64,000 nt of DNA, from NCBI GenBank assembly GCA_018335795.1, contig JAGXRP010000036.1, positions 26,466 through 90,465 on the forward strand. Direction: 5' to 3'. This DNA is from Desulfobulbaceae bacterium (GTDB lineage: Bacteria > Bacteroidota > Ignavibacteria > Kapaibacteriales > UBA2268). Under the pieces are notes generated by a model, which did no database searches, had not been told where the DNA came from, and saw only the letters and a list, made by a program, of their open reading frames with translations. The translations under genes were made by a program, and so were the position numbers. Positions 51,604-61,310 of this stretch are shown here, in pieces. Within the stretch, counting starts at the first letter, position 1. Each line of letters starts with the position of its first letter.

Positions 51604-52539
51604 TTATTGATAAAAAAAATATCCCAGAACGAGTCCAACTGTATATAGTACACCGAAAAGGAGATGCAATTGGGCACTTTTGACATCGCCCATCATAATT
51701 GCTTGTGGGTTTGATTGGTCAGCCGCCGCTATCATTTTGATATTGTCTATTGCCGGTTTGAGACTGATTAGTATGAGCAATGTCCATAGTGGAATAAATC
51801 CGGTCGCAGCCATAACGATAACCGAAACATAAGCTAATGCAACAATTGCGATATACTCGAATTTTGTAGCCTTTGCGCCGAGCAAAACTGCTGTGGTTGT
51901 GATTCCGGCAACTTTGTCATGTTTGATGTCGCGTAAATTATTTGCTATTAAAATTGATGCTACAAGGCATCCAACGGGAATACTAATCAAAAATAGATTG
52001 TAGTCAATGATGCCGGTCAATGCAAAGTTTGCACCGATTACCATAAGTGGTCCGAACATCAAATAAACGAATAAATCGCCCAGTGCTATGTATTTGTAGC
52101 CGAATGGAGTTCCTGTATAAAACATACCGCCTATTAGACCGATAATTCCGAGAATTAGCATCGGATAGCCATGATATGCTACTAAAATTAATCCAAGTGC
52201 AAATCCCAAAGCAAATGATGCGTATCCGCCGTAAAGCACAGTTTTAGGTTTCATCAAATTGTCAACCAAAATACGGCTCGAACCGAATGTTTCGGGGCGG
52301 TCAACACCTTTTTTGTAGTCGAAATATTCTCCGACTAAATTTGTTCCAGTGTGAAAAAGTATGCCGGCAATCAAAATTACCGGAATAAGTTCCCAATATA
52401 TTACACCAACATTATTGAACAAAGCCCAAGCTATCGCTACGATTATCGGGACGATTGTAGCGGGAAATGCAAATGGGCGAATCGCTTGTACCCATAAGCT
52501 GATTTGAGTTCTATCAGGAGCCATTGATACTGATGCCAT
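51604..52539 (-). CDS. menA: UbiA-family prenyltransferase, 1,4-dihydroxy-2-naphthoate prenyltransferase-like
   Basis: 311 residues and about nine transmembrane helices. The first Asp-rich motif is 'GTNLVGEYFDYKKGVD', ending at Asp80, and the second is 'NNLRDIKHDKVAGITTTAVL'; both bind prenyl diphosphate via Mg2+. Sequence after the first motif ('RPETFGSSRILVDNLMKP') is typical of MenA. The reaction is prenylation of 1,4-dihydroxy-2-naphthoate in menaquinone synthesis. UbiA relatives that act on other phenols are less likely in a menaquinone-dependent lineage. A quinol-oxidising cytochrome pair elsewhere in the window would use its product. Confidence 0.9.
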   Translation of the reverse strand: MASVSMAPDRTQISLWVQAIRPFAFPATIVPIIVAIAWALFNNVGVIYWELIPVILIAGILFHTGTNLVGEYFDYKKGVDRPETFGSSRILVDNLMKPKTVLYGGYASFALGFALGLILVAYHGYPMLILGIIGLIGGMFYTGTPFGYKYIALGDLFVYLMFGPLMVIGANFALTGIIDYNLFLISIPVGCLVASILIANNLRDIKHDKVAGITTTAVLLGAKATKFEYIAIVALAYVSVIVMAATGFIPLWTLLILISLKPAIDNIKMIAAADQSNPQAIMMGDVKSAQLHLLFGVLYTVGLVLGYFFYQ

Positions 52540-52597
52540 TTATACCTCTCTAAATATTCTTGAATAAAAAATTGTCAACGAATTAATCTTTATTTTA

Positions 52598-55500
52598 TTA
52601 GTTATTCCTAAAAACAGGAAATCTGCCCGGAGTCCAAGGTGCATTCAATCTGTCTAATTCATTTTCTAATGATTGCAACTCACCTTCTTTGATTAGTTTA
52701 AGCTCATTGATTACGCTGGTCAAACCATCTGCTGCAATGCTATAACTTTGCTCGTTGGTGACAGTAGGGGTGGAGCTTGTGTACCAAGTTGTAAATACGA
52801 TATATCCAATTCGGCTTGCAATATCGAGCTTTTGATTTCCGGCTCTTTTGCTGATTGTTTGATTGCCATTCAATTTAATATTAATATCAGACATTTTGCT
52901 TTCGAGTGTAATCAATCTTCCAAGTATATCGGAACTCGCTCCCGGAGTATTTTTGTACGATATTTTCATTAATTTAATTCGCTCATTCATGTCCTTCATT
53001 GTGCGATTGCTTGCTTCGACTGCTGCTTGCAATCTGACTACGCGATTTTGGAATTCCACCAATTTTTCTCTATTTTCAGCCGGTAAGGTGACGTGATTGA
53101 GAGGTTTGCAGATGAATTCGACAGCCTCGGTAATCGGTATTATTTTCCCGTCAACAACTTTCGACATCGAAACATAGTATTTGCCGGGCAATACGGGCAT
53201 TCCTGAGTGAGTGTTAGGATTTGTAGTAGCGCTAACCGGATACGGACTTGGATAGCGTAAATCCCAACTAATGCGATTCAACCCGGCTTTTGGAGTTTCC
53301 TTTAATTGGCGGACCACTTCCTTATTCGAATTCATTATTGTAAATATCAAGTATGGCGTTTCTTCTTCATCTTCGGCTCTAAGTTCAGCCCAAGTTGGAT
53401 AGGGGAGACTTTTCTTTTCTTCAGTTAATTTTTTGGCACTATCCAATCGAACTTGTTGCTTTGTTTTTGGAGCTTCCTTCATGTAGTAGGTGAAAATAGC
53501 TCCATAAGGTGGATTTTCGGCTCGATAAAATGTTTCGCCTTCGTTGCGTCGGCTTTTTGCCGATTCCGGAATATACATTAAAGCATCTTTTACAGGAAAT
53601 ATCGCCGCTTCTTTTTCAAGAAAATCTTTGCTTATTCGGCGTAGTGGAGAGTAATCATCCAGAATATAAATCCCTCGCCCAAATGTGCCCACGACTAAAT
53701 CCGATTCACGCTCTTGAATATCCAAATCGCGGACTGCAATTGTTGGGAATTTGCCCTTCAATGCGACCCATTTTTTGCCGCCGTCAATTGTGAAAAACAA
53801 ACCGAATTCAGTACCTGCAAATAACAAATCAGGGTTGACATGGTCTTCTTCAATTGTCCAAACCGGTCCATGCTCCGGCAAATTACCGGAAATTGACGAC
53901 CACGATTTACCTTTATCGTTTGATTTCAAAATGTATGGTCTGAAATCAGCATTCTTATGATTGTTAAATGTAGCATAAATCACATTTTCGTTATGCTGAG
54001 ATGCCAATAAATCGCTAACATAAGTTGTTTCAGGCACTCCCGGGAATTTATCAAATTTTGTCCAATTTGTACCATTGTTTTCGGTCATCTGAATCAAACC
54101 GTCGTCAGTCCCAACTAACAACATGCCTTCACGGACTGGAGATTCGACAAGCGAAATCGTATTACCGAACAGTGACGTTGATTGATTTTTGGCAACTGCT
54201 TCGGGCATCCAAACTTTACCCATGACTGATAATTCGTCGCGTGGAATTTGCCGAGTAATGTCCTCGCTGATTTTAGTCCACGAATTGCCTCTGTCATCAC
54301 TCCGATAAACCTTGTTTGCTGCAAAGTATAGTCGTGTGTGAGAGTGTGGGCTTAAAATTAACGGAGTGTCCCAGTTAAATCTTAACTCTTCATCCTTTTC
54401 AGGTTGTGGTTGTATTCCGGTGATTTCGCCACTTTTGCGGTCGAATCGTATCAAATTTCCATATTGCCATTGTCCGTAAACCAAATTTGGGTCTGTCGGG
54501 TCAATTTGCGGTTCATATCCGTCACCGCCAACTACGAAGAACCAATCTTGATTCAAAATACCATATTCGTGCGTTGTACGCGATGGTCCTGCAAGTGAAT
54601 TATTGTCTTGAGTACCGCCGTAAACATAATAAAATGGTTCAGAATTATCCGCTTGAACGCGATAATATTGAGTTACGGGCAAATTTTCAAAAAATCGCCA
54701 TGTTTCGCCTTTGTCATATGTTTCGTATAATCCGCCGTCACCGCCAATAATCATATAATTGTTATTTGTCGGGTCAATATATAAAGCATGGTCATCAACA
54801 TGTCTTTCTTTGAGTCCCAATCGTTTCCAAGTTTTACCACCATCTTCAGTGACTTGCGTATATGTATCAAGTGAGTAAATTAAATCAAATTGCACGGGGT
54901 CGCAAACGATTTCCTGATAATATTGCGGGCTCGTGGAAACGTAGCTGCTTTGCTTATTCCAAGTAGCTCCTCTGTCAGTTGACTTATAAAAGCCACCTTG
55001 CTCTTGTGCTGCTTCTACTATCGCATAAACCACATTGCGATTCATTGGCGAAATTGCCAGTCCTATTCGTCCTAAATCTACAGAAGGCAACCCCTTATTG
55101 ATTTTTACCCAGTTTGCTCCGGCATCGGTACTTTTATAAATAGCACTTTCAGGACCACCATTTATCAATGTCCAGACGTGGCGTCGTCTTTGATATGCTG
55201 AACAATACAGAGTATTTTTATCTTCCGGGTCAACAACAATATCCGAAACACCTGTATTTTCGCTAATAGCCAAAGATGCAGTCCATGTTTTGCCGCCGTC
55301 AACCGTTTTGTATAATCCTCTGTCGCCACCGGGTCCCCACAATGGACCTTGTGCAGCTACATAAACAATGTCGGAGTTGTCAGGGTCAATAATAATTTTA
55401 CCGATGTGTTCTGATTTTTTAAGCCCCATATTTTCCCAGGATTTACCTCCGTCAGTGGACTTGTAAATTCCGTCACCCCATCCTACGCTTCTTTGGCTGT

Positions 55501-55855
55501 TATTTTCACCTGTGCCAAGCCATACAATATTCGTATTGCTTGGGTCAATCGCTACGCATCCCATTGAGTATGAGCCATGATTGTCGAATATTGGAGTGAA
55601 TGTGATTCCGTTGTTTATGGTTTTGAATAGATTGCCCGATGCTACAGCAACATAAAATTCGCTTTTGTTTTTGGGATTGACTACTACATCCGAAATTCTA
55701 CCGGATGTAATTGCCGGACCGATTAAACGTAGTTGCAACCCTGAAAATGTGCCGGACGACATCTTATCATCTTCGGTCTTTTCCTTTTTTTGTGATAATA
55801 AATTATTGCTCGAAAGAGCAATGAAAACGATAAATAGGAGAACGAAAAATTTCAT
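52598..55855 (-). CDS. Exported sortilin-like BNR beta-propeller protein
   Basis: 1085 residues. Signal peptide 'MKFFVLLFIVFIALSSNNLL'. Residues about 40-740 hold numerous VPS10/BNR-type repeats such as 'YKSTDGGKSWENMGLKKSE', 'YKTVDGGKTWTASLAISE', 'TYDKGETWRFFENLP' and 'ILKSNDKGKSWSSISG', forming two propellers. The C-terminal 300 residues include 'AGLNRISWDLRYPSP' and a coiled-coil stretch, then 'LNAPWTPGRFPVFRNN', an ending seen in this large family of unknown function. No T9SS sorting domain is present, so transport to the outside is by another route or it stays in the periplasm. Confidence 0.85.
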   Translation of the reverse strand: MKFFVLLFIVFIALSSNNLLSQKKEKTEDDKMSSGTFSGLQLRLIGPAITSGRISDVVVNPKNKSEFYVAVASGNLFKTINNGITFTPIFDNHGSYSMGCVAIDPSNTNIVWLGTGENNSQRSVGWGDGIYKSTDGGKSWENMGLKKSEHIGKIIIDPDNSDIVYVAAQGPLWGPGGDRGLYKTVDGGKTWTASLAISENTGVSDIVVDPEDKNTLYCSAYQRRRHVWTLINGGPESAIYKSTDAGANWVKINKGLPSVDLGRIGLAISPMNRNVVYAIVEAAQEQGGFYKSTDRGATWNKQSSYVSTSPQYYQEIVCDPVQFDLIYSLDTYTQVTEDGGKTWKRLGLKERHVDDHALYIDPTNNNYMIIGGDGGLYETYDKGETWRFFENLPVTQYYRVQADNSEPFYYVYGGTQDNNSLAGPSRTTHEYGILNQDWFFVVGGDGYEPQIDPTDPNLVYGQWQYGNLIRFDRKSGEITGIQPQPEKDEELRFNWDTPLILSPHSHTRLYFAANKVYRSDDRGNSWTKISEDITRQIPRDELSVMGKVWMPEAVAKNQSTSLFGNTISLVESPVREGMLLVGTDDGLIQMTENNGTNWTKFDKFPGVPETTYVSDLLASQHNENVIYATFNNHKNADFRPYILKSNDKGKSWSSISGNLPEHGPVWTIEEDHVNPDLLFAGTEFGLFFTIDGGKKWVALKGKFPTIAVRDLDIQERESDLVVGTFGRGIYILDDYSPLRRISKDFLEKEAAIFPVKDALMYIPESAKSRRNEGETFYRAENPPYGAIFTYYMKEAPKTKQQVRLDSAKKLTEEKKSLPYPTWAELRAEDEEETPYLIFTIMNSNKEVVRQLKETPKAGLNRISWDLRYPSPYPVSATTNPNTHSGMPVLPGKYYVSMSKVVDGKIIPITEAVEFICKPLNHVTLPAENREKLVEFQNRVVRLQAAVEASNRTMKDMNERIKLMKISYKNTPGASSDILGRLITLESKMSDINIKLNGNQTISKRAGNQKLDIASRIGYIVFTTWYTSSTPTVTNEQSYSIAADGLTSVINELKLIKEGELQSLENELDRLNAPWTPGRFPVFRNN

Positions 55856-55928
55856 GATAAATAATCCTAAGAACTTGAAAAATTAATAATCTTAAAATTA
55901 ACACTTTTCAAGCATTTTAGAAAATAAA

Positions 55929-58900
55929 TTATCTCAAAATTGTCATTTTTTTAGTTAACTCAAGATTAGGTCCGATAAGTCTATAGATATAATTGCCCAT
56001 TGCAAATTTAGAAACGTTGAAATTGACCTCAAATGTACCGGGCTCTAAATTTGTATCAAAAACTGTTGCCACATGAGCGCCGATAATATCAACAATCACT
56101 AATTTGTGGATACCGCGTTCGATTGCCGAAAATTTGAAAGTTGTTGTTTCATCAGCCGGATTGGGATAATTTTGTAACAAATTGAATTTTCCTGTATTTG
56201 CTACCAAACGAATTCCACCTTCTATGCAAAGTGAATCCAAACTGAAATAGCCCGAAACTTCTTCTATTGTAATTTCTTCTGATGAAATTGCAATAGAATT
56301 CTGAATTCTGATTTCTGTATCTATTGTATCGCCCAATGTTGCGAGGAATTTAATTTCTATTGCAGTCTCTCCATCAATCGGATTTGCAGGCAAATCTATA
56401 TCTAAAATTCTATAATTCCCTTCTAAAATCCCTTTATTCTCCGTTACAGGATACATAATTTTGGAATTGAATTTCAATTGGGTCTTATATCCTTGAGTTT
56501 GAGGTAAACTAACGTCCCTTGGTGAATATAGATATAGAGGCAACATAAAAGTATCACCGGGCATTGCGGATATAATACCTGCTTTGATACCCGTTGAAGC
56601 TAATCGTTGAACATCGGCGAATAAATCAAGACTTAATTCATAATTGCAGGGTAGCTCGAAATCAAATATCTCAGTATAATTATTCCCCGTCGTTCCACCT
56701 CTAAAAGTAACATAAATAACAGAAGATTCCCCAGGTGCTGTCATTTGGGGAATTACGGAATCAATGGAAAAGTGAGTCCTTTCAATTGGATACTCCCAGA
56801 AAATGGGGATATTACTTTTATTGAGTGCCATCGTAGTTTCGTGATATTCTTTGTTTTGAATTAATGATTCGAAAAATATTGGCGTAGTCGATAATTCAAT
56901 TTCAATATGTCCGGCAAAACCATTGATTTCAATCAAGTTAATGCCTTCTACCGAATTAGTCGCATTTGATTCAATTGCCAAATATACTTTTTTAATTCCG
57001 GGCGTTTGTGGAGCAAATACAATTCTGATGATTCCTGTGTTTCCTGCATCAATCCTATCGCTTTCAGGCAAACTAATAATTTCAAAATCTACTAAATCTC
57101 CGTTTGTAAAATAAATATCATCTATAAATAAAGGAGTTCCACCCGTATTTGTGATTTCAATTGTGTATTCAGGGCTTTGACTCTCGCAAATCAAGTCAGG
57201 CAGATTTAAAAATTCAGGAATTTTTATATGGGCAGAATTAGGTCCTACATAAGCATCAACAATCAGTGATTGTATATTGTGGCATGTATCGCGGAAATCA
57301 AATTTTGAATCAAAATATCCTAATGATTGCGAACCCAAAAATTTCACTTTAACTTCCGAGCTATCATCAGGAAGAGTGTTCATTGGAAAAATGCTTTCAA
57401 CTACGAATAAATCACTTGATTCTGGTATTGACCAAAATATTGGGATTGTACCGGTATTTCGGATTTGGAATATACGTGTTTGGCTGTTGTTTATATTATC
57501 AACTAAAAATCTTAGTTTATTTTGCGAAAATTCAAATTCAGATAATTCGCGTTTTCCAAGAATATTTTTCGTGTGAATTGTTTTCCATTCATTTGTAATA
57601 TTCGTTTCAACAAGGATTTGCGCTTGGTCAAACCCAATCTCCAAACTATTGTATGTGATTATAAAGCTTGTTGAATCACCAATCGGGACCAAAAAATTAG
57701 TCGCCGAAAGTTCTAATTGGAATTTATTATTCGGATTATTTTCAATTGTTATATTTTTTATTAGCAATTCGTGATTGCCAATATTGTAAATGAAGATTTC
57801 TTTCCGACCAATACTGTCATTACAAAGCACTTCGATTTTATCCATATATCCCGAGAAAGCTATCTCAGGAGCTATTCCTTCGCCGTGTAATTCAAAGTCG
57901 TAAGTCAAATTATCGATTAAAATATTATTTTCACTCACTTCGGAAACTAATAGTTTTGATGTTTTGCCACTTTCCTTAGGCAGGAACTTCAAATTAATAT
58001 CTCTAAAATTATTCTTAAGTATCGTGGCTCCAATCAGTTCCGAAAAATCAAAATCATCAGTATCGGGAATAAAATCTGCAATTGAATTGATAGTATAATC
58101 AAATTCGTCTGATAAATTTCTGATTCTCACAGTTAAAGTTGCCGAATCGCCCAATGGCACTTTCCCAAAATCAATATTATCGGCGATATTGAGCAAAATA
58201 TGATTGCCGGTTCCATATCGCAATACGGACTTGAAAACTCCGGCACTTGTGTAATAAAGCAATGTATCAGCTTTTCTTTTAGCATCTTGATAATTCGTTT
58301 TTAATTGTGCAATTAATTCCAAATTTTCATCTTTTGCTAATTCAATCGGGAAATAATTTGAAAACCTATAAATTGCTTTTAAATTATCTACAGGAATTGC
58401 ATTATATTTTACAGAAATCGAATCTATACGTATTGTTTGAAAATTACGATTAATTAAAGCATTCTCAAAAATGATATTTTTTACAAAATTACTGTCAACT
58501 CGAGCTTTGTAGGGCAATTTTCCAAAATCCAAAACCGAAGTTTCAATATTCGGCAAAATTATAGAAAATGTGTTATCCGAAATATCAATCTGTGTAAATT
58601 GATTTTCAAAAGGCAAATCATCAGGCGACCAAATCAATACTTCACCTTCAATTGTCCCACTTGCAATTTTATTTCCATCATTACTCCATTCAAAGGCACT
58701 TACTATATTATTATGGTAGTTGAATCTATGTTTTACAGTGCCTGTAGAAGGTTCCCAAAGTGAAATCGTACTGTCTAAACTTGTTGTAGCTATGTATTTG
58801 AGTTTTGGGTCCCAAGAAGTGATTTTAACATTCTTGCTAAGATTTTGCATACTAAGTACAATACTCTGTGTCGTCAAATTCCAAATCGTAATTGTTTCTA

Positions 58901-60962
58901 AATCTGATGCTACGGAAAGAGTCATCCCTGAAGCATTTATGGATACAGAATTAACTCTTGCATCAGAATTTTTAAGGACAGCAACCGAATCATCCTCTAA
59001 ATAACATATTGCAATATTGCCGGAGGAATAACCTGCTACAATTAAATCGCCTTTTGGAGACCATTTTGCATCAATTGCATGGGAATTATCAGGAGTATAA
59101 ACCTTAATCATAGATTTAGTTAACGCATCAAAAATGATTAATTTCCCGGATTCAGTTGCTGCTAATAATTGATGCTTTGTTGGGTGCCAATTAATTTTGC
59201 TTATTATTTCATTATTATAAGTCAAAGTAGTCGTAGTCATATTTACATCAAGTTCAATAATATTAATTAAACTGTCATTACTTGAAATATGTGCTACATA
59301 TTGGTCATCGTAACTCAAATCCATATCAGTTATATTGAATAATCCACTTGCTATTGTGCCGAGTGGGTCAGCTTTGACAGGATCCCAAATTCTGATAAAT
59401 CCGTCCTGCCCTGCTGTAAATAATTGTGTCGTTTGATTATTCCACTTCACTGATACTACGCGATTATTCAAGCCATTCAGACTAACTATCTTTTTCGTGG
59501 AACCTTCTTTTGAAGTACGACGTAATCGAATCTTGTTTTGATTATTTACTCGGTTGGAAACTGGATTCCAGATAAAATTCATTTGGTCGCCAATTCCGAT
59601 TGTATTCCAGAAATTTCCGTTATCAAATGAATGGTCAATTGTTACTTCATCTATAGGCAAAATGCCTCTCCATTTAATATCGTAATAACCACCCAAGAAG
59701 AGTGTTTCCCCACCGTTTGGTTGCAAAATCTTTAGAGTTTCGACAAAATTTGGTGAAAAAACCGAACCACCTGCCAAATGCAGTATGGTTTCATTACATA
59801 AATCACTTTGAATACGCACCTGTCCGTATCTATAAACTGTATCAGTCGGGACATATTCAATTTCGATTTTCAGAGTCGAATCTTTTAATAATGCAAATGG
59901 GGTTACAGGTTTGTTAATAATTCTAAATGGAAAATCAATTACAATATTAAATATTTTTAAATCAGCATTTTTTGCAGTCAAAAATAGTGAATCTCTACGG
60001 ATTTGTGGCGATTTGACAATCCCAAAATTAATGCTCTTCCCGCTACCAAATGAAAATCCGGCTTTATTATGATTGCGAGTCAGATAATTAATTTCGCTAT
60101 TTTTACCTGAATAGGACAACAAGACTGAAGCGACTTTACTGCAAGATTTATCGTAAAATGAAATCTCGTTCGGCTCAAAACCTGCTGCATGGAGAGAAAT
60201 GCCTGCTAATGCATTTTGAAAATTTTCAACATCGGATATTTTCTCGAAATAAGTCCCGCCTGTTAGTTTGCATAATTTTTTATAATTATCGGATGCAAAA
60301 CCGTTCAACACAATAGTATAATACGAAACATTGTTGGCGATTAAATCAGTAAGTTCAAAGTCGGGTAAGTCGTCATAAAATTCGTCAATTACCAAGATAA
60401 CTGAAGATTTACTGCCCCGATTTTCAAGTAATTTTCCCAACAAAGGATGAGAATCACTTTTCAAGATTAAATTAGCAATATCTTCCGAATTTGAAAATGG
60501 TAAATCATTCAGAGCATTAGTGAGCTTTGTCTTGTCATTGCTAAAATCGCTCAGTAGTATAAGAGATTCGGAGTAGCCTACAACTGCGCTTTGGCTGCCG
60601 TTATCATCTAACAATGCCAGGTAATGCTGCCACGAATCAAGGATTAGCTGCTTTTTTGATTGCATAGATTCCGATAATGACATACAAAAGATAAAATCAG
60701 TAGCTATTGGTTCAACATTGGCATTGCCGGCGATGAACTCAAAATCCGTATTCCCGAATGAATTCTGGAGAGTTAACTCTGATGAAATCACATTTATTGG
60801 TATATTTCCGTCCAAAACGTAAAATTGGCTCGAAATCTTAGGATAGGACTTATTCGATGTGCCGAAGGAAACAATTTTATCAACTTGCGAATAGGCAAAA
60901 GAATGGACTATCGCTACAAATGTAGCGATGAGTATTGCTCGAAGAGACAATTTTACATTCAT
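55929..60962 (-). CDS. 1677-residue T9SS protein: VWA-like, KNH-like, WD40 and Ig-like domains
   Basis: The start is taken at ATG 60962 so that the signal peptide 'AILIATFVAIVHSFAYSQ' is near the N-terminus; an in-frame codon lies 18 bases upstream. The N-terminal 60-250 looks like a von Willebrand A fold ('DFIFCMSLSESMQSKKQL', 'SVILVIDEFYDDLP'), but the metal-site Asp is Cys/Met here. A Kre9/KNH-like 'PNGGETLFLGGYYDIKWRG' follows at about 415, then roughly seven WD40 repeats at about 500-790 ('TAGQDGFIRIWDPVK', 'SGTIEGEVLIWSPDD'), several Ig-like domains, and a C-terminal T9SS sorting domain ('NYPNPADETTTFKFSAIERG'). Likely a secreted adhesin or scaffold. Confidence 0.82.
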   Translation of the reverse strand: MNVKLSLRAILIATFVAIVHSFAYSQVDKIVSFGTSNKSYPKISSQFYVLDGNIPINVISSELTLQNSFGNTDFEFIAGNANVEPIATDFIFCMSLSESMQSKKQLILDSWQHYLALLDDNGSQSAVVGYSESLILLSDFSNDKTKLTNALNDLPFSNSEDIANLILKSDSHPLLGKLLENRGSKSSVILVIDEFYDDLPDFELTDLIANNVSYYTIVLNGFASDNYKKLCKLTGGTYFEKISDVENFQNALAGISLHAAGFEPNEISFYDKSCSKVASVLLSYSGKNSEINYLTRNHNKAGFSFGSGKSINFGIVKSPQIRRDSLFLTAKNADLKIFNIVIDFPFRIINKPVTPFALLKDSTLKIEIEYVPTDTVYRYGQVRIQSDLCNETILHLAGGSVFSPNFVETLKILQPNGGETLFLGGYYDIKWRGILPIDEVTIDHSFDNGNFWNTIGIGDQMNFIWNPVSNRVNNQNKIRLRRTSKEGSTKKIVSLNGLNNRVVSVKWNNQTTQLFTAGQDGFIRIWDPVKADPLGTIASGLFNITDMDLSYDDQYVAHISSNDSLINIIELDVNMTTTTLTYNNEIISKINWHPTKHQLLAATESGKLIIFDALTKSMIKVYTPDNSHAIDAKWSPKGDLIVAGYSSGNIAICYLEDDSVAVLKNSDARVNSVSINASGMTLSVASDLETITIWNLTTQSIVLSMQNLSKNVKITSWDPKLKYIATTSLDSTISLWEPSTGTVKHRFNYHNNIVSAFEWSNDGNKIASGTIEGEVLIWSPDDLPFENQFTQIDISDNTFSIILPNIETSVLDFGKLPYKARVDSNFVKNIIFENALINRNFQTIRIDSISVKYNAIPVDNLKAIYRFSNYFPIELAKDENLELIAQLKTNYQDAKRKADTLLYYTSAGVFKSVLRYGTGNHILLNIADNIDFGKVPLGDSATLTVRIRNLSDEFDYTINSIADFIPDTDDFDFSELIGATILKNNFRDINLKFLPKESGKTSKLLVSEVSENNILIDNLTYDFELHGEGIAPEIAFSGYMDKIEVLCNDSIGRKEIFIYNIGNHELLIKNITIENNPNNKFQLELSATNFLVPIGDSTSFIITYNSLEIGFDQAQILVETNITNEWKTIHTKNILGKRELSEFEFSQNKLRFLVDNINNSQTRIFQIRNTGTIPIFWSIPESSDLFVVESIFPMNTLPDDSSEVKVKFLGSQSLGYFDSKFDFRDTCHNIQSLIVDAYVGPNSAHIKIPEFLNLPDLICESQSPEYTIEITNTGGTPLFIDDIYFTNGDLVDFEIISLPESDRIDAGNTGIIRIVFAPQTPGIKKVYLAIESNATNSVEGINLIEINGFAGHIEIELSTTPIFFESLIQNKEYHETTMALNKSNIPIFWEYPIERTHFSIDSVIPQMTAPGESSVIYVTFRGGTTGNNYTEIFDFELPCNYELSLDLFADVQRLASTGIKAGIISAMPGDTFMLPLYLYSPRDVSLPQTQGYKTQLKFNSKIMYPVTENKGILEGNYRILDIDLPANPIDGETAIEIKFLATLGDTIDTEIRIQNSIAISSEEITIEEVSGYFSLDSLCIEGGIRLVANTGKFNLLQNYPNPADETTTFKFSAIERGIHKLVIVDIIGAHVATVFDTNLEPGTFEVNFNVSKFAMGNYIYRLIGPNLELTKKMTILR

Positions 60963-61310
60963 TTGCAAACCTATATCCAATAATCACAATATCTAAGCTA
61001 ACAAAATTAACAAATTCTTTACTTATTGCCTAACTTTTTATTTAGACTCATTCAACAAAGCAAAATTGTTGTGCGCTTATATTTGTTAAAGAATTTTATC
61101 GCAATTTAGAAATTATGCTTTAATTTGTATTGGATTGCATTGAAAATCAGGAAAGTGAAATGGTAACAATCCGACCCGATTTTGAAGTGAAAAATTGAAG
61201 TCATTCCACCCCGTCAGCAAGCTACCACAGATCAAGAGGGGAATTAGCTCGTTTTAAACAAAAAGAAAGTGCCATTGATATGAGTAATCACACCAATGGC
61301 ACATCAAATA
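60963..61310. other. 348-base intergenic region
   Basis: Contains the promoter region of the VWA-like gene (a TAATTTTG box on the minus strand at 61002-61009, no clear -33) and the terminator of the M13 gene at 61258-61302. The middle has no gene and only weak GC-rich repeats (61205-61245). Confidence 0.5.
61258..61302 (-). terminator. Terminator of M13 peptidase gene
   Basis: GTGCCATTG (61269-61277) and CAATGGCAC (61294-61302) form a perfect 9-bp stem. On the minus strand a T-rich run follows (A-rich at 61258-61268). Confidence 0.7.

Noticed and set aside
52598..55855. Calling the BNR protein a glycosidase (sialidase)
   Set aside because: Asp-box repeats alone do not show a sialidase active site; no Arg triad or Tyr/Glu pair could be identified.
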